Assembly: GCF_900770955.1 (NCBI RefSeq)
Contig: NZ_CAAGLX010000007.1
Span: forward strand, 9,570 to 73,569
Source of the DNA: an uncultured Phascolarctobacterium sp.
GTDB taxonomy: Bacteria > Bacillota > Negativicutes > Acidaminococcales > Acidaminococcaceae
DNA length: 64,000 bases
Direction of reading: 5' to 3'
Position numbers and translations under genes: made by a program. Positions within the stretch are counted from its first letter, which is position 1, and each line of letters starts with the position of its first letter. This document shows positions 7,623 through 16,127 of this stretch, in pieces. The notes beneath the pieces are model-generated. The model had not been told where the DNA came from. It did no database searches and saw nothing but the letters and a program-made list of their open reading frames with translations.

Positions 7623-8924
7623 ATGGAAAAGGTTAAAATTTATCCTGCAAAATTAGCAGGAACGGTGCAGGTTCCGTCATCTAAAAGCATGGGACACAGA
7701 GAAATCATCTGTGCAGGTCTGGCAGGCGGCACAAGTATTATCGATAATATAAGCATGTCCAAGGATATCGAAGCAACGATGCGCGTTTTGCGTGCTATGA
7801 ATGTAAGCGTTGATGAAATCCCCAGCATGATAGAGGGACGTAAGGCTTTGCAGATTACTGGCACAGGTCATCCGATTGCGGCGGCAGATAATGTTGATTG
7901 TGGTGAATCCGGTTCAACCTTGCGCTTTTTCATTCCCTTGGGAGCAAATCTTGGCTGTCCGCTGACCTTTATCGGTCACGGCAAGCTGGTATCACGTCCT
8001 TTGCAGGCGTATTACGATATTCTTGATAAGCAGTTTGTGCAGTATTTTAATGATAACGGCAATCTGCCGTTGACGGTTAACGGTCACCTGATGCCGGGTA
8101 AATTTGAGTTGCCGGGAGATGTCAGCAGTCAGTTTGTCAGCGGTCTGCTTTTTGCTTTGCCGTTATTAAAAGGCGATTCCGAAATTATCATTACTTCACC
8201 GCTGGAATCTGCTTCTTATGTAGATATGACGCTGAACTGTTTGGCGAAGTACGGTGTTAAAGTAGAAAATGTAGATGGTGCACATCGTCATTATCTTGTG
8301 CCCGGCAAGCAGCATTTTAAAGCGCAGGACAGCAAGGTTGAGGGCGATTGGTCGCAGGCAGCCTTTTGGACTGTCGGCGGTGCTTTGGGCGCAGGCATTA
8401 CGGCAAGCGGTGTAGATTTTACTTCGCTGCAGGGTGATAAGGCTGTGGTAGAAATTATGCAGCGCATGGGTGCTGATATTGCCAAAAATGCTGACAGTGT
8501 AACCGTAAACAGCAGTGCAACGCAGGCAACGGTAATAGACGCTTCAAATTGCCCGGATATTATTCCTGTGCTTACAGTTCTGGCAGCAGTAAGCGAGGGA
8601 ACGACGAAGATTATTAACGCAGGACGCCTGCGTATCAAGGAATGCGACAGGCTGGCGGCTATTACAAACGAATTAAATAAAATGGGTGCGGCGATTACGG
8701 AAGAGCCGGAAGGCCTTACGATTAGCGGCAAGCCTGAGGGACTGCGCGGCGGTGTAGAGGCAGATGCCTGGAACGACCATCGTATTGCCATGAGTCTGGC
8801 TATTGCCGCACAATGCTGCGCAGAACCGATTACATTAACCGGTGCAGGCAGTGTAAGCAAGTCTTATCCTGACTTCTGGGAGGATTACAAGAGCGTTGGC
8901 GGAAAAATTGAGGTGCTGGCATGA
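7623..8924 (+). CDS. aroA: 5-enolpyruvylshikimate-3-phosphate synthase
   Basis: Transfers enolpyruvyl from PEP to shikimate-3-phosphate. The 433-residue protein has both inverse-alpha/beta lobes and the motifs PSSKSMGHRE, ESGSTLRFFIPL, RLRIKECDRLAA and DAWNDHRIAMS. SKSMGHRE and the DHRIAM histidine/arginine are substrate-binding residues in the family. It starts 6 bp after aroB and ends overlapping aroC (ATGA). Confidence 0.96.
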   Translation: MEKVKIYPAKLAGTVQVPSSKSMGHREIICAGLAGGTSIIDNISMSKDIEATMRVLRAMNVSVDEIPSMIEGRKALQITGTGHPIAAADNVDCGESGSTLRFFIPLGANLGCPLTFIGHGKLVSRPLQAYYDILDKQFVQYFNDNGNLPLTVNGHLMPGKFELPGDVSSQFVSGLLFALPLLKGDSEIIITSPLESASYVDMTLNCLAKYGVKVENVDGAHRHYLVPGKQHFKAQDSKVEGDWSQAAFWTVGGALGAGITASGVDFTSLQGDKAVVEIMQRMGADIAKNADSVTVNSSATQATVIDASNCPDIIPVLTVLAAVSEGTTKIINAGRLRIKECDRLAAITNELNKMGAAITEEPEGLTISGKPEGLRGGVEADAWNDHRIAMSLAIAAQCCAEPITLTGAGSVSKSYPDFWEDYKSVGGKIEVLA

Positions 8925-10015
8925 GCGGAATTTTTGGCATGAATATAAAAATGGCGATATACGGCGAATCGCACGGTAAATCCATCGGCGTAGTGTTGGA
9001 TGGACTGCCGCCGGGACTGGCGTTGGATGAAGCGGCGATTGCTGCGGAAATGGCGCGCCGTGCTCCCGGACAGAATGCGTTGAGCACAGTACGCAAGGAG
9101 AGCGATACGGTAGAAATCCAAAGCGGCTTCTTCAATGGCTTTACGACAGGTACGCCGCTGTGTGCGCGTATCGTCAACAGCGACCAGCATTCCAAGGATT
9201 ACAGCATTCTCGCCGATAAGATGCGCCCCGGTCATGCAGATTACGCAGGGCATGTGCGTTATCAGGGCTTTAATGATTATCGCGGCGGCGGTCATTTTTC
9301 CGGTAGACTGACGGCACCGCTCGTTTTTGCCGGTGCTGTGGCCAAGCAGGCGTTGGCGCAATACGGCATTGTTGTCGGTTCGCATATTCTGCAGATTAAC
9401 GATATCAAAGAAGAACGCTTCAATCCTATGGGCGTAAGTGATGCAGAATTAGCGGCGCTGCAGGCAAAAAAATTTGCTGTTATGGATGATGCTATAGGCG
9501 AAAAAATGCAGGAGCGCATTTTGCAGGCTAAGAGCGAGCTTAACAGCGTTGGCGGTGTTATTGAAGCCATTGCACTGCATTTGCCTGCGGGCATCGGCGC
9601 ACCGTATTTTGATTCCGTGGAAAGCATGCTGAGCCATGCGCTGTTTTCTGTACCTGCGGTTAAGGGCGTAGAGTTTGGCGACGGCTTTGGCTTTGCCGGG
9701 CTGACGGGTGCCGAAGCAAATGATGCGCTGCATTATGCTGACGGCAAGGTGCAGGCGCTAACGAACCACAACGGCGGCGTTACCGGCGGTATTACCAACG
9801 GTATGCCTTTGGTAGTGCGCGTAGCCATTAAGCCTACGCCGTCGATTGCACGCGAGCAGCGGACGGTAAGCCTTAAGGAGCAGGCGGATACAACGCTGGC
9901 AATTGTCGGCAGGCACGATCCCTGTATTGTGCAGCGCGCTGTGCCTGTTATCGAAGCAGTGGTAGCGTGGACGCTGTGGGATTTACTTTTAGAAGCGAAG
10001 AAATGGGAGAAATAA
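8921..10015 (+). CDS. aroC: Chorismate synthase
   Basis: Forms chorismate from EPSP using reduced FMN. The 364-residue protein carries the family signatures GESHGKSIGVVLDGLPPG near the N terminus, RPGHADYAG with FNDYRGGGHFSGRLTA in the middle, and HDPCIVQRAVPVIEA near the end. Translationally coupled to aroA by a 4-bp overlap, and followed 1 bp later by pheA. Confidence 0.96.
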   Translation: MSGIFGMNIKMAIYGESHGKSIGVVLDGLPPGLALDEAAIAAEMARRAPGQNALSTVRKESDTVEIQSGFFNGFTTGTPLCARIVNSDQHSKDYSILADKMRPGHADYAGHVRYQGFNDYRGGGHFSGRLTAPLVFAGAVAKQALAQYGIVVGSHILQINDIKEERFNPMGVSDAELAALQAKKFAVMDDAIGEKMQERILQAKSELNSVGGVIEAIALHLPAGIGAPYFDSVESMLSHALFSVPAVKGVEFGDGFGFAGLTGAEANDALHYADGKVQALTNHNGGVTGGITNGMPLVVRVAIKPTPSIAREQRTVSLKEQADTTLAIVGRHDPCIVQRAVPVIEAVVAWTLWDLLLEAKKWEK

Positions 10016-10016
10016 G

Positions 10017-11135
10017 ATGCAGGAGCTTGATTTAGAAAAAATCCGCCAAGAAATAGATAAGGTTGACCAGCAGCTGGCAGACGTACTGGAAAGCCGTCTG
10101 CACCTGGTAATGCAAGTGGCTGCCTACAAAAAATCCAAGGGACTGCCTGTTAAGGACAAAAACCGTGAAGCTAAGGTTATCGAAAAGGTTGCAGGCTTTT
10201 TGGAGAACAAGGAATATTCCGTGGCTGTGAAAAATATTATGCGCGGGATTATCGACCAGGCCTGCCTGTTGGAAGAAACTGCGTTGTCGGAAGCAAATGA
10301 CAGAACCTATGAGGTTGCTTGCTTTGGTCCCGCAGGCTCCTTTACGCATCAGGCGTTAGAGGAATATTTTCATGGACGCCGCTACAATCGTCATCACTTC
10401 CAGACCTTTGAAGAGGTAATTTCCGGCATCAGCGATGGTACTATGGATTATGCCGTACTGCCGATAGAAAATTCTTCGACTGGTGGTATTACCGAGGTAT
10501 ATGACTTGCTGCGCCAGTACGATTGCAGTATCGTAGGCGAGCAGTGCGTGAAGATAGAGCAAAACCTTTTAGGCTGCGAGGGTGCGTCGCTTAGTACGAT
10601 TAAAACAGTTTATTCGCATCCGCAGGGCTTAAAGCAGTGCGCCGATTTCTTCCGTGACTATCCGGAGATGGAAAAGGTGCCGTATTTCAGCACCTCAAAG
10701 AGTGCGGAGGAGGTTGCCGCAAAGCAGGATATAACCTTGGGTGCTATTGCCGGTAAGCAGGCAGCAGAGCTTTATAATTTGAAGGTTATTGCGCCGGCCA
10801 TCAATAGCAACAGCAACAATTATACCCGCTTTGTTATTATCGCCAAAAAACCGGAAATCGTAGCGAATGCGAATAAGATTACGCTGATTGTTGCCGTGAA
10901 GCACGAAACAGGCTCGTTGTATAAAATGCTTGCCAGCTTCTACCATATGGGCCTGAATATGCTGAATCTGGAATCGCGACCGATTGTCGGCAAAACTTGG
11001 GAATACTTTTTTTACATTGATGTTACAGGTAATTTGGCAGATCCGTTGGTTATTGATGTGATGGAAGAAATAAAATCAAAGAGCACCTATTGCAAGATTT
11101 TAGGCAATTACCGTGCATATGAGCGAAAGGAATAG
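10017..11135 (+). CDS. pheA: Bifunctional chorismate mutase / prephenate dehydratase (P-protein)
   Basis: Makes prephenate from chorismate and then phenylpyruvate, the phenylalanine branch. The 372 residues fall into three parts: an AroQ-type chorismate mutase (about 1-88, with IRQEIDKVDQQLADVLESR and GIIDQACLLEE), a prephenate dehydratase domain (from ACFGPAGSFTHQALEEYF, about 100-280), and a C-terminal ACT domain (about 290-370). The ACT domain contains GSLYKML and the ESRP motif known for Phe feedback binding. The prephenate made here also feeds TyrA encoded upstream. Confidence 0.95.
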   Translation: MQELDLEKIRQEIDKVDQQLADVLESRLHLVMQVAAYKKSKGLPVKDKNREAKVIEKVAGFLENKEYSVAVKNIMRGIIDQACLLEETALSEANDRTYEVACFGPAGSFTHQALEEYFHGRRYNRHHFQTFEEVISGISDGTMDYAVLPIENSSTGGITEVYDLLRQYDCSIVGEQCVKIEQNLLGCEGASLSTIKTVYSHPQGLKQCADFFRDYPEMEKVPYFSTSKSAEEVAAKQDITLGAIAGKQAAELYNLKVIAPAINSNSNNYTRFVIIAKKPEIVANANKITLIVAVKHETGSLYKMLASFYHMGLNMLNLESRPIVGKTWEYFFYIDVTGNLADPLVIDVMEEIKSKSTYCKILGNYRAYERKE

Positions 11136-11139
11136 ACAG

Positions 11140-11955
11140 ATGAAGCATTACGGACTTTTGGGCGGTAAGCTGGGACACAGCCTTTCACCGCAGATTCACG
11201 AGCTGTTTTTTAAGTATACAGGCATTGAGGGCGATTATACGCTGCTGGAAACTCCGCAGGAGGATTTGCCTAAGCGCATGGAGGAGCTGCGTGCCGACTA
11301 TGCAGGCAGCAATGTTACCATTCCGCATAAATTGCATGTAATGCCGTTTTTGGACAGCATTACGCGTGAGGCCAAGGCTATCGGCGCTGTAAATACGATT
11401 AAATTTGATGAAAACGGCGCTGAAGGCTACAACACAGATTATTTTGGCTTTGGCAGAATGCTGGAATATAATAATATTGATGTGCGTGCTAAGCGTGTTG
11501 CGGTGCTGGGCACCGGCGGCGCTGCGCGTGCGGTTGTCAAATATATGGTTGATAAGCGTGTAGGCAAGCTGTATCTTGTTACGCGTGATGTTGCGCATGT
11601 TGATAAGGATTTCCTCAAAATTGCGCCGAAATGCAAGTTTATTGATTATGACGGCTTGGCAGCGCTGACAGGCGACGTGATTGTCAACTGTACGCCTGTG
11701 GGAATGTATCCCAAGGTTAATGCTGCACCGGTTACGCCGGAGGAAATCAGCAATTTTGATGCTGCTGTCGATTTAATTTATAATCCTAAGCAGACTTTGT
11801 TCTTGAAACAGGCTGCCGAGGCGAAAATGCAGACTGTCAATGGTTTATTCATGCTTGTGGCACAGGCAGTTGCTGCCCAGGAAATCTGGCAGGGCGAAAA
11901 ATACGACAGCGAGCTCATCGTCAAAATCATGCAGGATTTGGAGCAGAATATATGA
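11140..11955 (+). CDS. aroE: Shikimate dehydrogenase
   Basis: Reduces 3-dehydroshikimate with NADPH. The N-terminal substrate motif GLLGGKLGHSLSPQIHELFF, NVTIPHK with the catalytic Lys, NTDYFGFGRML with the partner Asp, and the cofactor motif VLGTGGAARAVV are all present. An in-frame ATG at 11113 lies inside pheA; ATG 11140, 9 nt after AAAGG, is a better start and gives 271 residues, normal for AroE. The C terminus overlaps aroK by 4 bp. Confidence 0.94.
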   Translation: MKHYGLLGGKLGHSLSPQIHELFFKYTGIEGDYTLLETPQEDLPKRMEELRADYAGSNVTIPHKLHVMPFLDSITREAKAIGAVNTIKFDENGAEGYNTDYFGFGRMLEYNNIDVRAKRVAVLGTGGAARAVVKYMVDKRVGKLYLVTRDVAHVDKDFLKIAPKCKFIDYDGLAALTGDVIVNCTPVGMYPKVNAAPVTPEEISNFDAAVDLIYNPKQTLFLKQAAEAKMQTVNGLFMLVAQAVAAQEIWQGEKYDSELIVKIMQDLEQNI

Positions 11956-12452
11956 AAAATATCGTGCTGATTGGTATGCCGGGCTGCGGCAAAAGCACCT
12001 TTGGCAAGCGCATGGCGAAACGCTTGCAGCTGCCGTTTTATGATGCCGATACCGTCCTGGAGGAGCGTGAGCAGCGCACGATTAAGGATTTCTTTGCTGA
12101 AAGCGAGGATGCGTTCCGTGCGGCGGAAACGCGCACGCTGGCGTATCTGGCGGAAAGTGACGGAGCTGTTATCGCGACCGGCGGAGGTGCTGTGAAGCGT
12201 GCCGAAAACATGGAGCTGCTGAAGCGCAGCGGTGTTGTGGTTTTTATCGACCGTAAGCCGGAAAACATTATCGGCTGTATTGCCGGGGATGCGCGTCCGT
12301 TGCTTGCTGCCGATAAGCAGAAGATTTATAGCTTATATAACGAGCGTATTGCGCTTTATCGTCAATACGCAGATTATACGATTGATAATAACGGCGATTT
12401 CGGCAGAGTTCTGCGCGAGCTGTTGAATATTGCCGCTAAGCTGGAGGGATAA
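11952..12452 (+). CDS. aroK: Shikimate kinase
   Basis: Phosphorylates shikimate at O3. A 166-residue P-loop kinase: MPGCGKSTFGKRMA (Walker A) at residues 7-20, DADTVLEER for shikimate binding, the GGGAV motif (ATGGGAVKR), the DARPLL lid arginine region and the C-terminal RIALYRQYADYTI segment. The ATG overlaps the aroE stop. Confidence 0.95.
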   Translation: MKNIVLIGMPGCGKSTFGKRMAKRLQLPFYDADTVLEEREQRTIKDFFAESEDAFRAAETRTLAYLAESDGAVIATGGGAVKRAENMELLKRSGVVVFIDRKPENIIGCIAGDARPLLAADKQKIYSLYNERIALYRQYADYTIDNNGDFGRVLRELLNIAAKLEG

Positions 12453-12454
12453 AA

Positions 12455-12892
12455 ATGCGTAAAATTTTAGTTTTGAATGGTCCTAACATTAATATGCTGG
12501 GTATCCGTGAAAAAAATATCTATGGCCGTGATGATTATGACAGCCTGTGTGCTTATATCCGCTCGGCGGCTGACCGCCTTGGTATAGAGGTGGAGCTGCT
12601 GCAAAGCAATTATGAGGGTGATATAGTTACCGCAATTCAGAATGCTTACGGTCGCTTTGACGGTATTGTTATCAATCCGGCGGCATTTACGCATTACAGC
12701 GTAGCAATTCTTGACGCATTGAAGGCAGTAAATCTTCCTGCGATTGAGGTACATATCAGTAACATCCATCAGCGTGAGGAGTTCCGTCACCATTCTGTAA
12801 CGGTAGCAGGCTGCGTAGGCCAGATTTGCGGCCTGGGCTTTGCCGGTTACGCTTTGGCGCTGGAAGCGTTGAGCGTTTATGAAGCAAAATAG
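12455..12892 (+). CDS. aroQ: 3-dehydroquinate dehydratase, type II
   Basis: Dehydrates 3-dehydroquinate to 3-dehydroshikimate. The 145-residue protein is a type II (dodecameric) dehydroquinase: LNGPNINMLGIREKNIYG with the catalytic Tyr/Arg loop, QSNYEGDIVTAIQNA, NPAAFTHYSVAI, EVHISNIHQREEFRHHS with the catalytic His, and GQICGLGFAGY. It closes the operon and is followed by a strong terminator. No type I enzyme is present in the window. Confidence 0.95.
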   Translation: MRKILVLNGPNINMLGIREKNIYGRDDYDSLCAYIRSAADRLGIEVELLQSNYEGDIVTAIQNAYGRFDGIVINPAAFTHYSVAILDALKAVNLPAIEVHISNIHQREEFRHHSVTVAGCVGQICGLGFAGYALALEALSVYEAK

Positions 12893-12904
12893 CATATGAA
12901 AAAT

Positions 12905-12943
12905 AAACAGTCCCTGCAGCTTTGCTTTCGGGGACTGTTTTGT
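12905..12943 (+). terminator. Terminator of the aro operon
   Basis: Perfect 10-bp stem AAACAGTCCC (12905-12914) / GGGACTGTTT (12931-12940) with a 16-nt loop and a short T-rich tail, 12 bp after aroQ. Confidence 0.8.
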
Positions 12944-13043
12944 TATAATGGTTATAGAGCAATATTTTGCTGAAAGAGATAGTTTTGACTGTTAAATTTT
13001 CAAAATAATAAGAAAACGTCAGATTACCAATGGAGGTGACATT

Positions 13044-14735
13044 ATGAGTAAACGTGTAGTAATCGTCGGCGGCGTAGCAGCCGGCATGAAAACGGCAGCG
13101 CGCTTGCGCAGACTTGATGCAGAAGCAGAGATTATCGTGCTGGAACGCGGACCGCAGCTGAGCTACGGTGCCTGCGGCTTCCCGTATTTTATCAGCGGTG
13201 AGGTCAAGAGCATGGACAGCTTTGACCATACACCGCAGGGTGCTTTGCGTGACAGCGGTTATTTTGCGGCGGTGAAGGGCGTAGATGCGCGCTGTGGCTG
13301 CAATGTGCAGAAAATAGACAGGGAGCAAAAGTGCGTGCATTATCTGGAAAAGGGCGAGCTGAAGCAGCTGTCTTATGACGTGCTGGTGCTGGCAACAGGC
13401 AGTACGCCGGTGAAGCTGCCGTTGCCTAATGCCGATGCCGCAGGTATTCACAGCTTTTGGTTTCCGTGGGATGTTGAGACAGTAGATAAGGAAATTGACG
13501 AAGGCGGCGTTAAGGACGTTGTTATTATCGGCGCAGGCTTTATCGGGCTGGAGCTGGCGGAAGCCTTTGTGCGCCGCGGCTTGCATACCAGTGTGCTGGA
13601 GCAGCAGGACAGACTGCTGCCGCAGCTTTTAGATGAGGATATGGCTGCCTTGCTGCTGCGTGATACGAAAAATCCGCTGCTGGATATTTATCTGCAAGAA
13701 AAAGCAGGTGGCTTTACCGTGGAAAATGGTAAAGTTAGCGGAGTGCAGACAGATAAACGCTTGATACCTGCACAGCTGGTTATTGTTGCCGTAGGTGTGC
13801 GTCCTAACGTAGAGCTGGCGCGTGAGGCCGGTCTTGCGATAGGTCCTAGTGGCTGTATTGCCGTCAACGAATACCTGCAGACGAGCGACAGCGCTATTTA
13901 TGCCGGCGGTGACTGTGCGGAAAATACTCATCGTGTCAGCGGAGCCAAGGTGTTTGTGCCTATGGGCTCAACTGCCAACAAGCATGGGCGTGTGATTGCG
14001 GATAATATCTGCGGAGCGCAGAAGAAATGCCCCGGTGTTCTGGGAACTGCTGCTTGTCGCTTCTTTGCGCAGGAAGCAGGGGCGACCGGTCTTAACGAGC
14101 GGACGGTGCAGCAGGCCGGCATTGATTTTGCGAGCGTAGTTGTACCTGGCTCTGACCGTTTAGGCTATATGCCGGGAGTAGGGCGCATTGTGCTGAAGCT
14201 GTTGGCGGAAAAGAGCAGCGGACGCGTATTAGGTGCGCAGGCTGTCGGAGCGAGCGTAGCGAAGCGTATTGATACATTGGCGGCGGCAATTTCTTTAGGT
14301 GCAACGCTGGAGGATTTGTCTGGATTTGATCTGGCCTATGCTCCGCCGTTTAATACGCCGATTGAGAATATCGCAACGGCAGCTAATGTCCTGCAAAATA
14401 AAATTGACGGACAGCTGCGCAGCATTAATCCTGTAGATTTTGAAAAGCAGCGCGAGCAGGACGACTATTTATTCGTGGATGTGCGCACACCGGCAGAGGT
14501 AGCAGCAAAGCGCATTGCCGGCATTCCGTCAAGAGTAAATATGCCGCTTGATACTTTGCGTACTGCGGATATCAGCAAGCTGGATAAGCAGCAGAAAATA
14601 GTAACAGCCTGCCAAATTGATTTGCGTGGCTACGAAGCGGAGGTTATCCTGCGTGCCCGTGGCTTCAGCGATGTTCATAGTCTGGAGGGAGGCATGAGCG
14701 GCTGGCCTTATGCAACGGAAAGTGATAATGACTAA
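13044..14735 (+). CDS. CoA-disulfide-reductase-like FAD/NAD(P) oxidoreductase with C-terminal rhodanese domain
   Basis: A 563-residue flavoprotein of the CoADR/NADH-oxidase family. The N terminus has the FAD motif VVIVGGVAAGMKTAARLRR, and SYGACGFPYFISGE carries the active-site Cys (about residue 42). A second dinucleotide motif, VVIIGAGFIGLELAEAFVRRG, binds the pyridine nucleotide, and IYAGGDCAE contacts FAD. From about 465 to the end lies a rhodanese domain with TACQIDLRGYEA, keeping the Cys. Such fusions are thought to handle persulfides, CoA disulfide or polysulfide in anaerobes; which of these applies is inferred, not shown. The start is preceded by TGGAGGTG. A C-GCAxxG-C-C protein follows. 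Confidence 0.88.
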   Translation: MSKRVVIVGGVAAGMKTAARLRRLDAEAEIIVLERGPQLSYGACGFPYFISGEVKSMDSFDHTPQGALRDSGYFAAVKGVDARCGCNVQKIDREQKCVHYLEKGELKQLSYDVLVLATGSTPVKLPLPNADAAGIHSFWFPWDVETVDKEIDEGGVKDVVIIGAGFIGLELAEAFVRRGLHTSVLEQQDRLLPQLLDEDMAALLLRDTKNPLLDIYLQEKAGGFTVENGKVSGVQTDKRLIPAQLVIVAVGVRPNVELAREAGLAIGPSGCIAVNEYLQTSDSAIYAGGDCAENTHRVSGAKVFVPMGSTANKHGRVIADNICGAQKKCPGVLGTAACRFFAQEAGATGLNERTVQQAGIDFASVVVPGSDRLGYMPGVGRIVLKLLAEKSSGRVLGAQAVGASVAKRIDTLAAAISLGATLEDLSGFDLAYAPPFNTPIENIATAANVLQNKIDGQLRSINPVDFEKQREQDDYLFVDVRTPAEVAAKRIAGIPSRVNMPLDTLRTADISKLDKQQKIVTACQIDLRGYEAEVILRARGFSDVHSLEGGMSGWPYATESDND

Positions 14736-14776
14736 AAGTCAGCGTTTTTATATTGCTATACAAGGAGGAGAATGAC

Positions 14777-15217
14777 ATGAGTGAATTCAGCGAAAAAATC
14801 GGCATGGCGGCAGGCAACAATTTCAAGAGCGGGTATAACTGCTGCGAAGCGATTGTGCAAACCTTCCGCAAGGAGGCAGGCGTGAATATTGATGATAACG
14901 CTTTCCGTCTGTGCTCCGGCTTTGGCGGCGGCATTGGCCATGCGCGCGATTTGTGCGGTGCGATGGCAGGCTGCGTAATGGTTATCAGTACGCTGGCAGG
15001 CCGCAATCAGCCGAGCGATAAACCCTTGGCGGAAATTTATCCGCTGACGCTGGAATTTCATGAGCGCTTTGCCAAAGAATTCGGCTCCTGCGCCTGCGGT
15101 GATTTGATGCCCTACGAGTTTAATACGCGTGAGCATTTGAAAAACTGCCTGAAGCTGGTGAATAAGGTGGCGCAGCTGTTGGCGGTTTATCTGGAAGAAA
15201 AAGAGCTGCTGAAGTAA
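14777..15217 (+). CDS. C-GCAxxG-C-C family protein
   Basis: A 146-residue protein with the Cys pattern of this family: GYNCCEAIVQTF near the N terminus, LCSGFGGGIG, DLCGAMAGCVMVIS and GSCACGDLM. The spaced Cys residues suggest a redox or metal-binding role; the function is not established. ATG 14777 is chosen over an in-frame upstream ATG at 14753 because AAGGAGGAGAATGAC lies just before it. It follows the CoADR-like gene by 41 bp, which supports a joint thiol-redox role. Confidence 0.8.
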   Translation: MSEFSEKIGMAAGNNFKSGYNCCEAIVQTFRKEAGVNIDDNAFRLCSGFGGGIGHARDLCGAMAGCVMVISTLAGRNQPSDKPLAEIYPLTLEFHERFAKEFGSCACGDLMPYEFNTREHLKNCLKLVNKVAQLLAVYLEEKELLK

Positions 15218-15230
15218 TATTGATAAGCTA

Positions 15231-15270
15231 AAAGGGACTGTCGCGTAAGTGGCAGTTCCTTTATATTTTT
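15231..15270 (+). terminator. Intrinsic terminator
   Basis: AAAGGGACTG (15231-15240) pairs with CAGTTCCTTT (15253-15262, one G-U pair), followed by a T-rich tail. It ends the CoADR/C-GCAxxG-C-C transcript. Confidence 0.7.
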
Positions 15271-15388
15271 CCATGCGTGGTAATGCGTAAATACGCAAAA
15301 AGCAATAATAAAAAAATGAAATTTTATCGGCAAAAATTATTACACAGCAAGAATAAATTAATTGAAGTTTTTGCCGTCAACGTGCTAG

Positions 15389-15508
15389 ATATTTGGTGAA
15401 ATTTTTTTGCAGGAGTGGGGCAAAGAAAACGGTTATCTGACGGATACTTGCTTGGCTGCACAGGATAGATATAAGGCTTATTTAGATTATTTTAGGATTG
15501 GCTATTAA
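15389..15508 (+). pseudogene. Possible gene remnant at the left edge of the accessory island
   Basis: A 39-codon open stretch ending at TAA 15506-15508 reads like the C terminus of a protein (LQEWGKENGYLTDTC, then RYKAYLDYFRIGY) but has no start codon or ribosome binding site upstream. The 317 bp between the terminator at 15270 and the HTH fragment at 15588 otherwise show only A/T-rich sequence and an imperfect inverted repeat around 15540-15581. I do not recognise the parent protein. Confidence 0.25.
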
Positions 15509-15587
15509 GCAAGAAGCGAGGTGCAGCTATGTCAGCCCTAAAGTTCCAAAGTCTTAATTTGACACTTTGAAATGAACTTTAGAGGAG

Positions 15588-15773
15588 TTGGCGGTTCTGG
15601 AGTTGATTAACAAGAACCCATCAATTAAGCAAAAAGAGCTTGTGACAGAGACAGGAAAATCGCTCAGTACTATAAAGCGCCTCATGGAATCCTTGCAGAA
15701 AAAGGACCATATCCGCAGAGTGGGCGGAAAGAGATATGGAAAATGGGAAATTAGTGATTTGAATAATATGTAA
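15588..15773 (+). pseudogene. Winged-helix C-terminal fragment of an AlbA_2-type ATP-binding/HTH protein
   Basis: Sixty-one residues forming a winged helix: LELINKNPSIKQKELVTETG, then KSLSTIKRLMESLQKK (recognition helix) and a wing GGKRYGKWEI. Segments like this are the C-terminal domain of larger RecG-like/AlbA_2 'putative DNA-binding' proteins. Here the rest of the gene is missing: an in-frame TGA lies 15 bases before the TTG. Either a decayed remnant or a stand-alone small regulator; the remnant reading is favoured because it lies in a region of debris. Confidence 0.5.
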
Positions 15774-15806
15774 GAATTGCGGTGGATATCTTCGGATTAC
15801 ACCTAG

Positions 15807-15835
15807 AAGAACCTGATGCGTCGGGTTCTTTTTTT
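15807..15835 (+). terminator. Intrinsic terminator
   Basis: AAGAACC (15807-15813) pairs with GGTTCTT (15824-15830), followed by TTTTT. It lies 33 bp after the winged-helix fragment. Confidence 0.65.
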
Positions 15836-15867
15836 GCAATTTTATTAAATTAAAATAGTGAACAATC

Positions 15868-15914
15868 AAAATGACCATATTGGGGCAGAGATTACGCTCC
15901 AGTGTGGTCATTTT
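15868..15914. terminator. Bidirectional terminator-like hairpin
   Basis: A perfect 10-bp stem, AAAATGACCA (15868-15877) / TGGTCATTTT (15905-15914), with A/T tracts on both flanks. It overlaps the stop of the small minus-strand frame at 15908-16018. Confidence 0.55.
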
Positions 15915-16018
15915 TGTTTCATGATGATACTGATCATAGCGTCTTTCTCTTCCGGCATTGATTCAGCTATCAGGATAACAAGTGCAACGATGAGGTCATG
16001 ATTATAGTATTCTGTCAT
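15908..16018 (-). CDS. Putative 36-residue small protein of the accessory island
   Basis: A complete short frame, ATG at 16018 to TGA at 15908, encoding an acidic/hydrophobic peptide (YNHDLIVALVILIAESMPEE). Its amphipathic composition and position next to a recombinase resemble small cargo genes of Firmicute mobile elements. There is no strong Shine-Dalgarno. The product is unrecognised. Confidence 0.3.
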   Translation of the reverse strand: MTEYYNHDLIVALVILIAESMPEEKDAMISIIMKQK

Positions 16019-16127
16019 ATGAGATTGTGTTTTTCCGGGAATAGTACCATGCTGAATGGTAGCCGCAAATTTTGCGACTACCACTTGGTTAGCTAATTCT
16101 TCATTTTGGAGAAAGGAGAGAAAAGCA

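Noticed and set aside
13928..14122. Several short minus-strand frames within the CoADR-like gene
   Set aside because: Shadows of a coding strand; no start signals or similarity.
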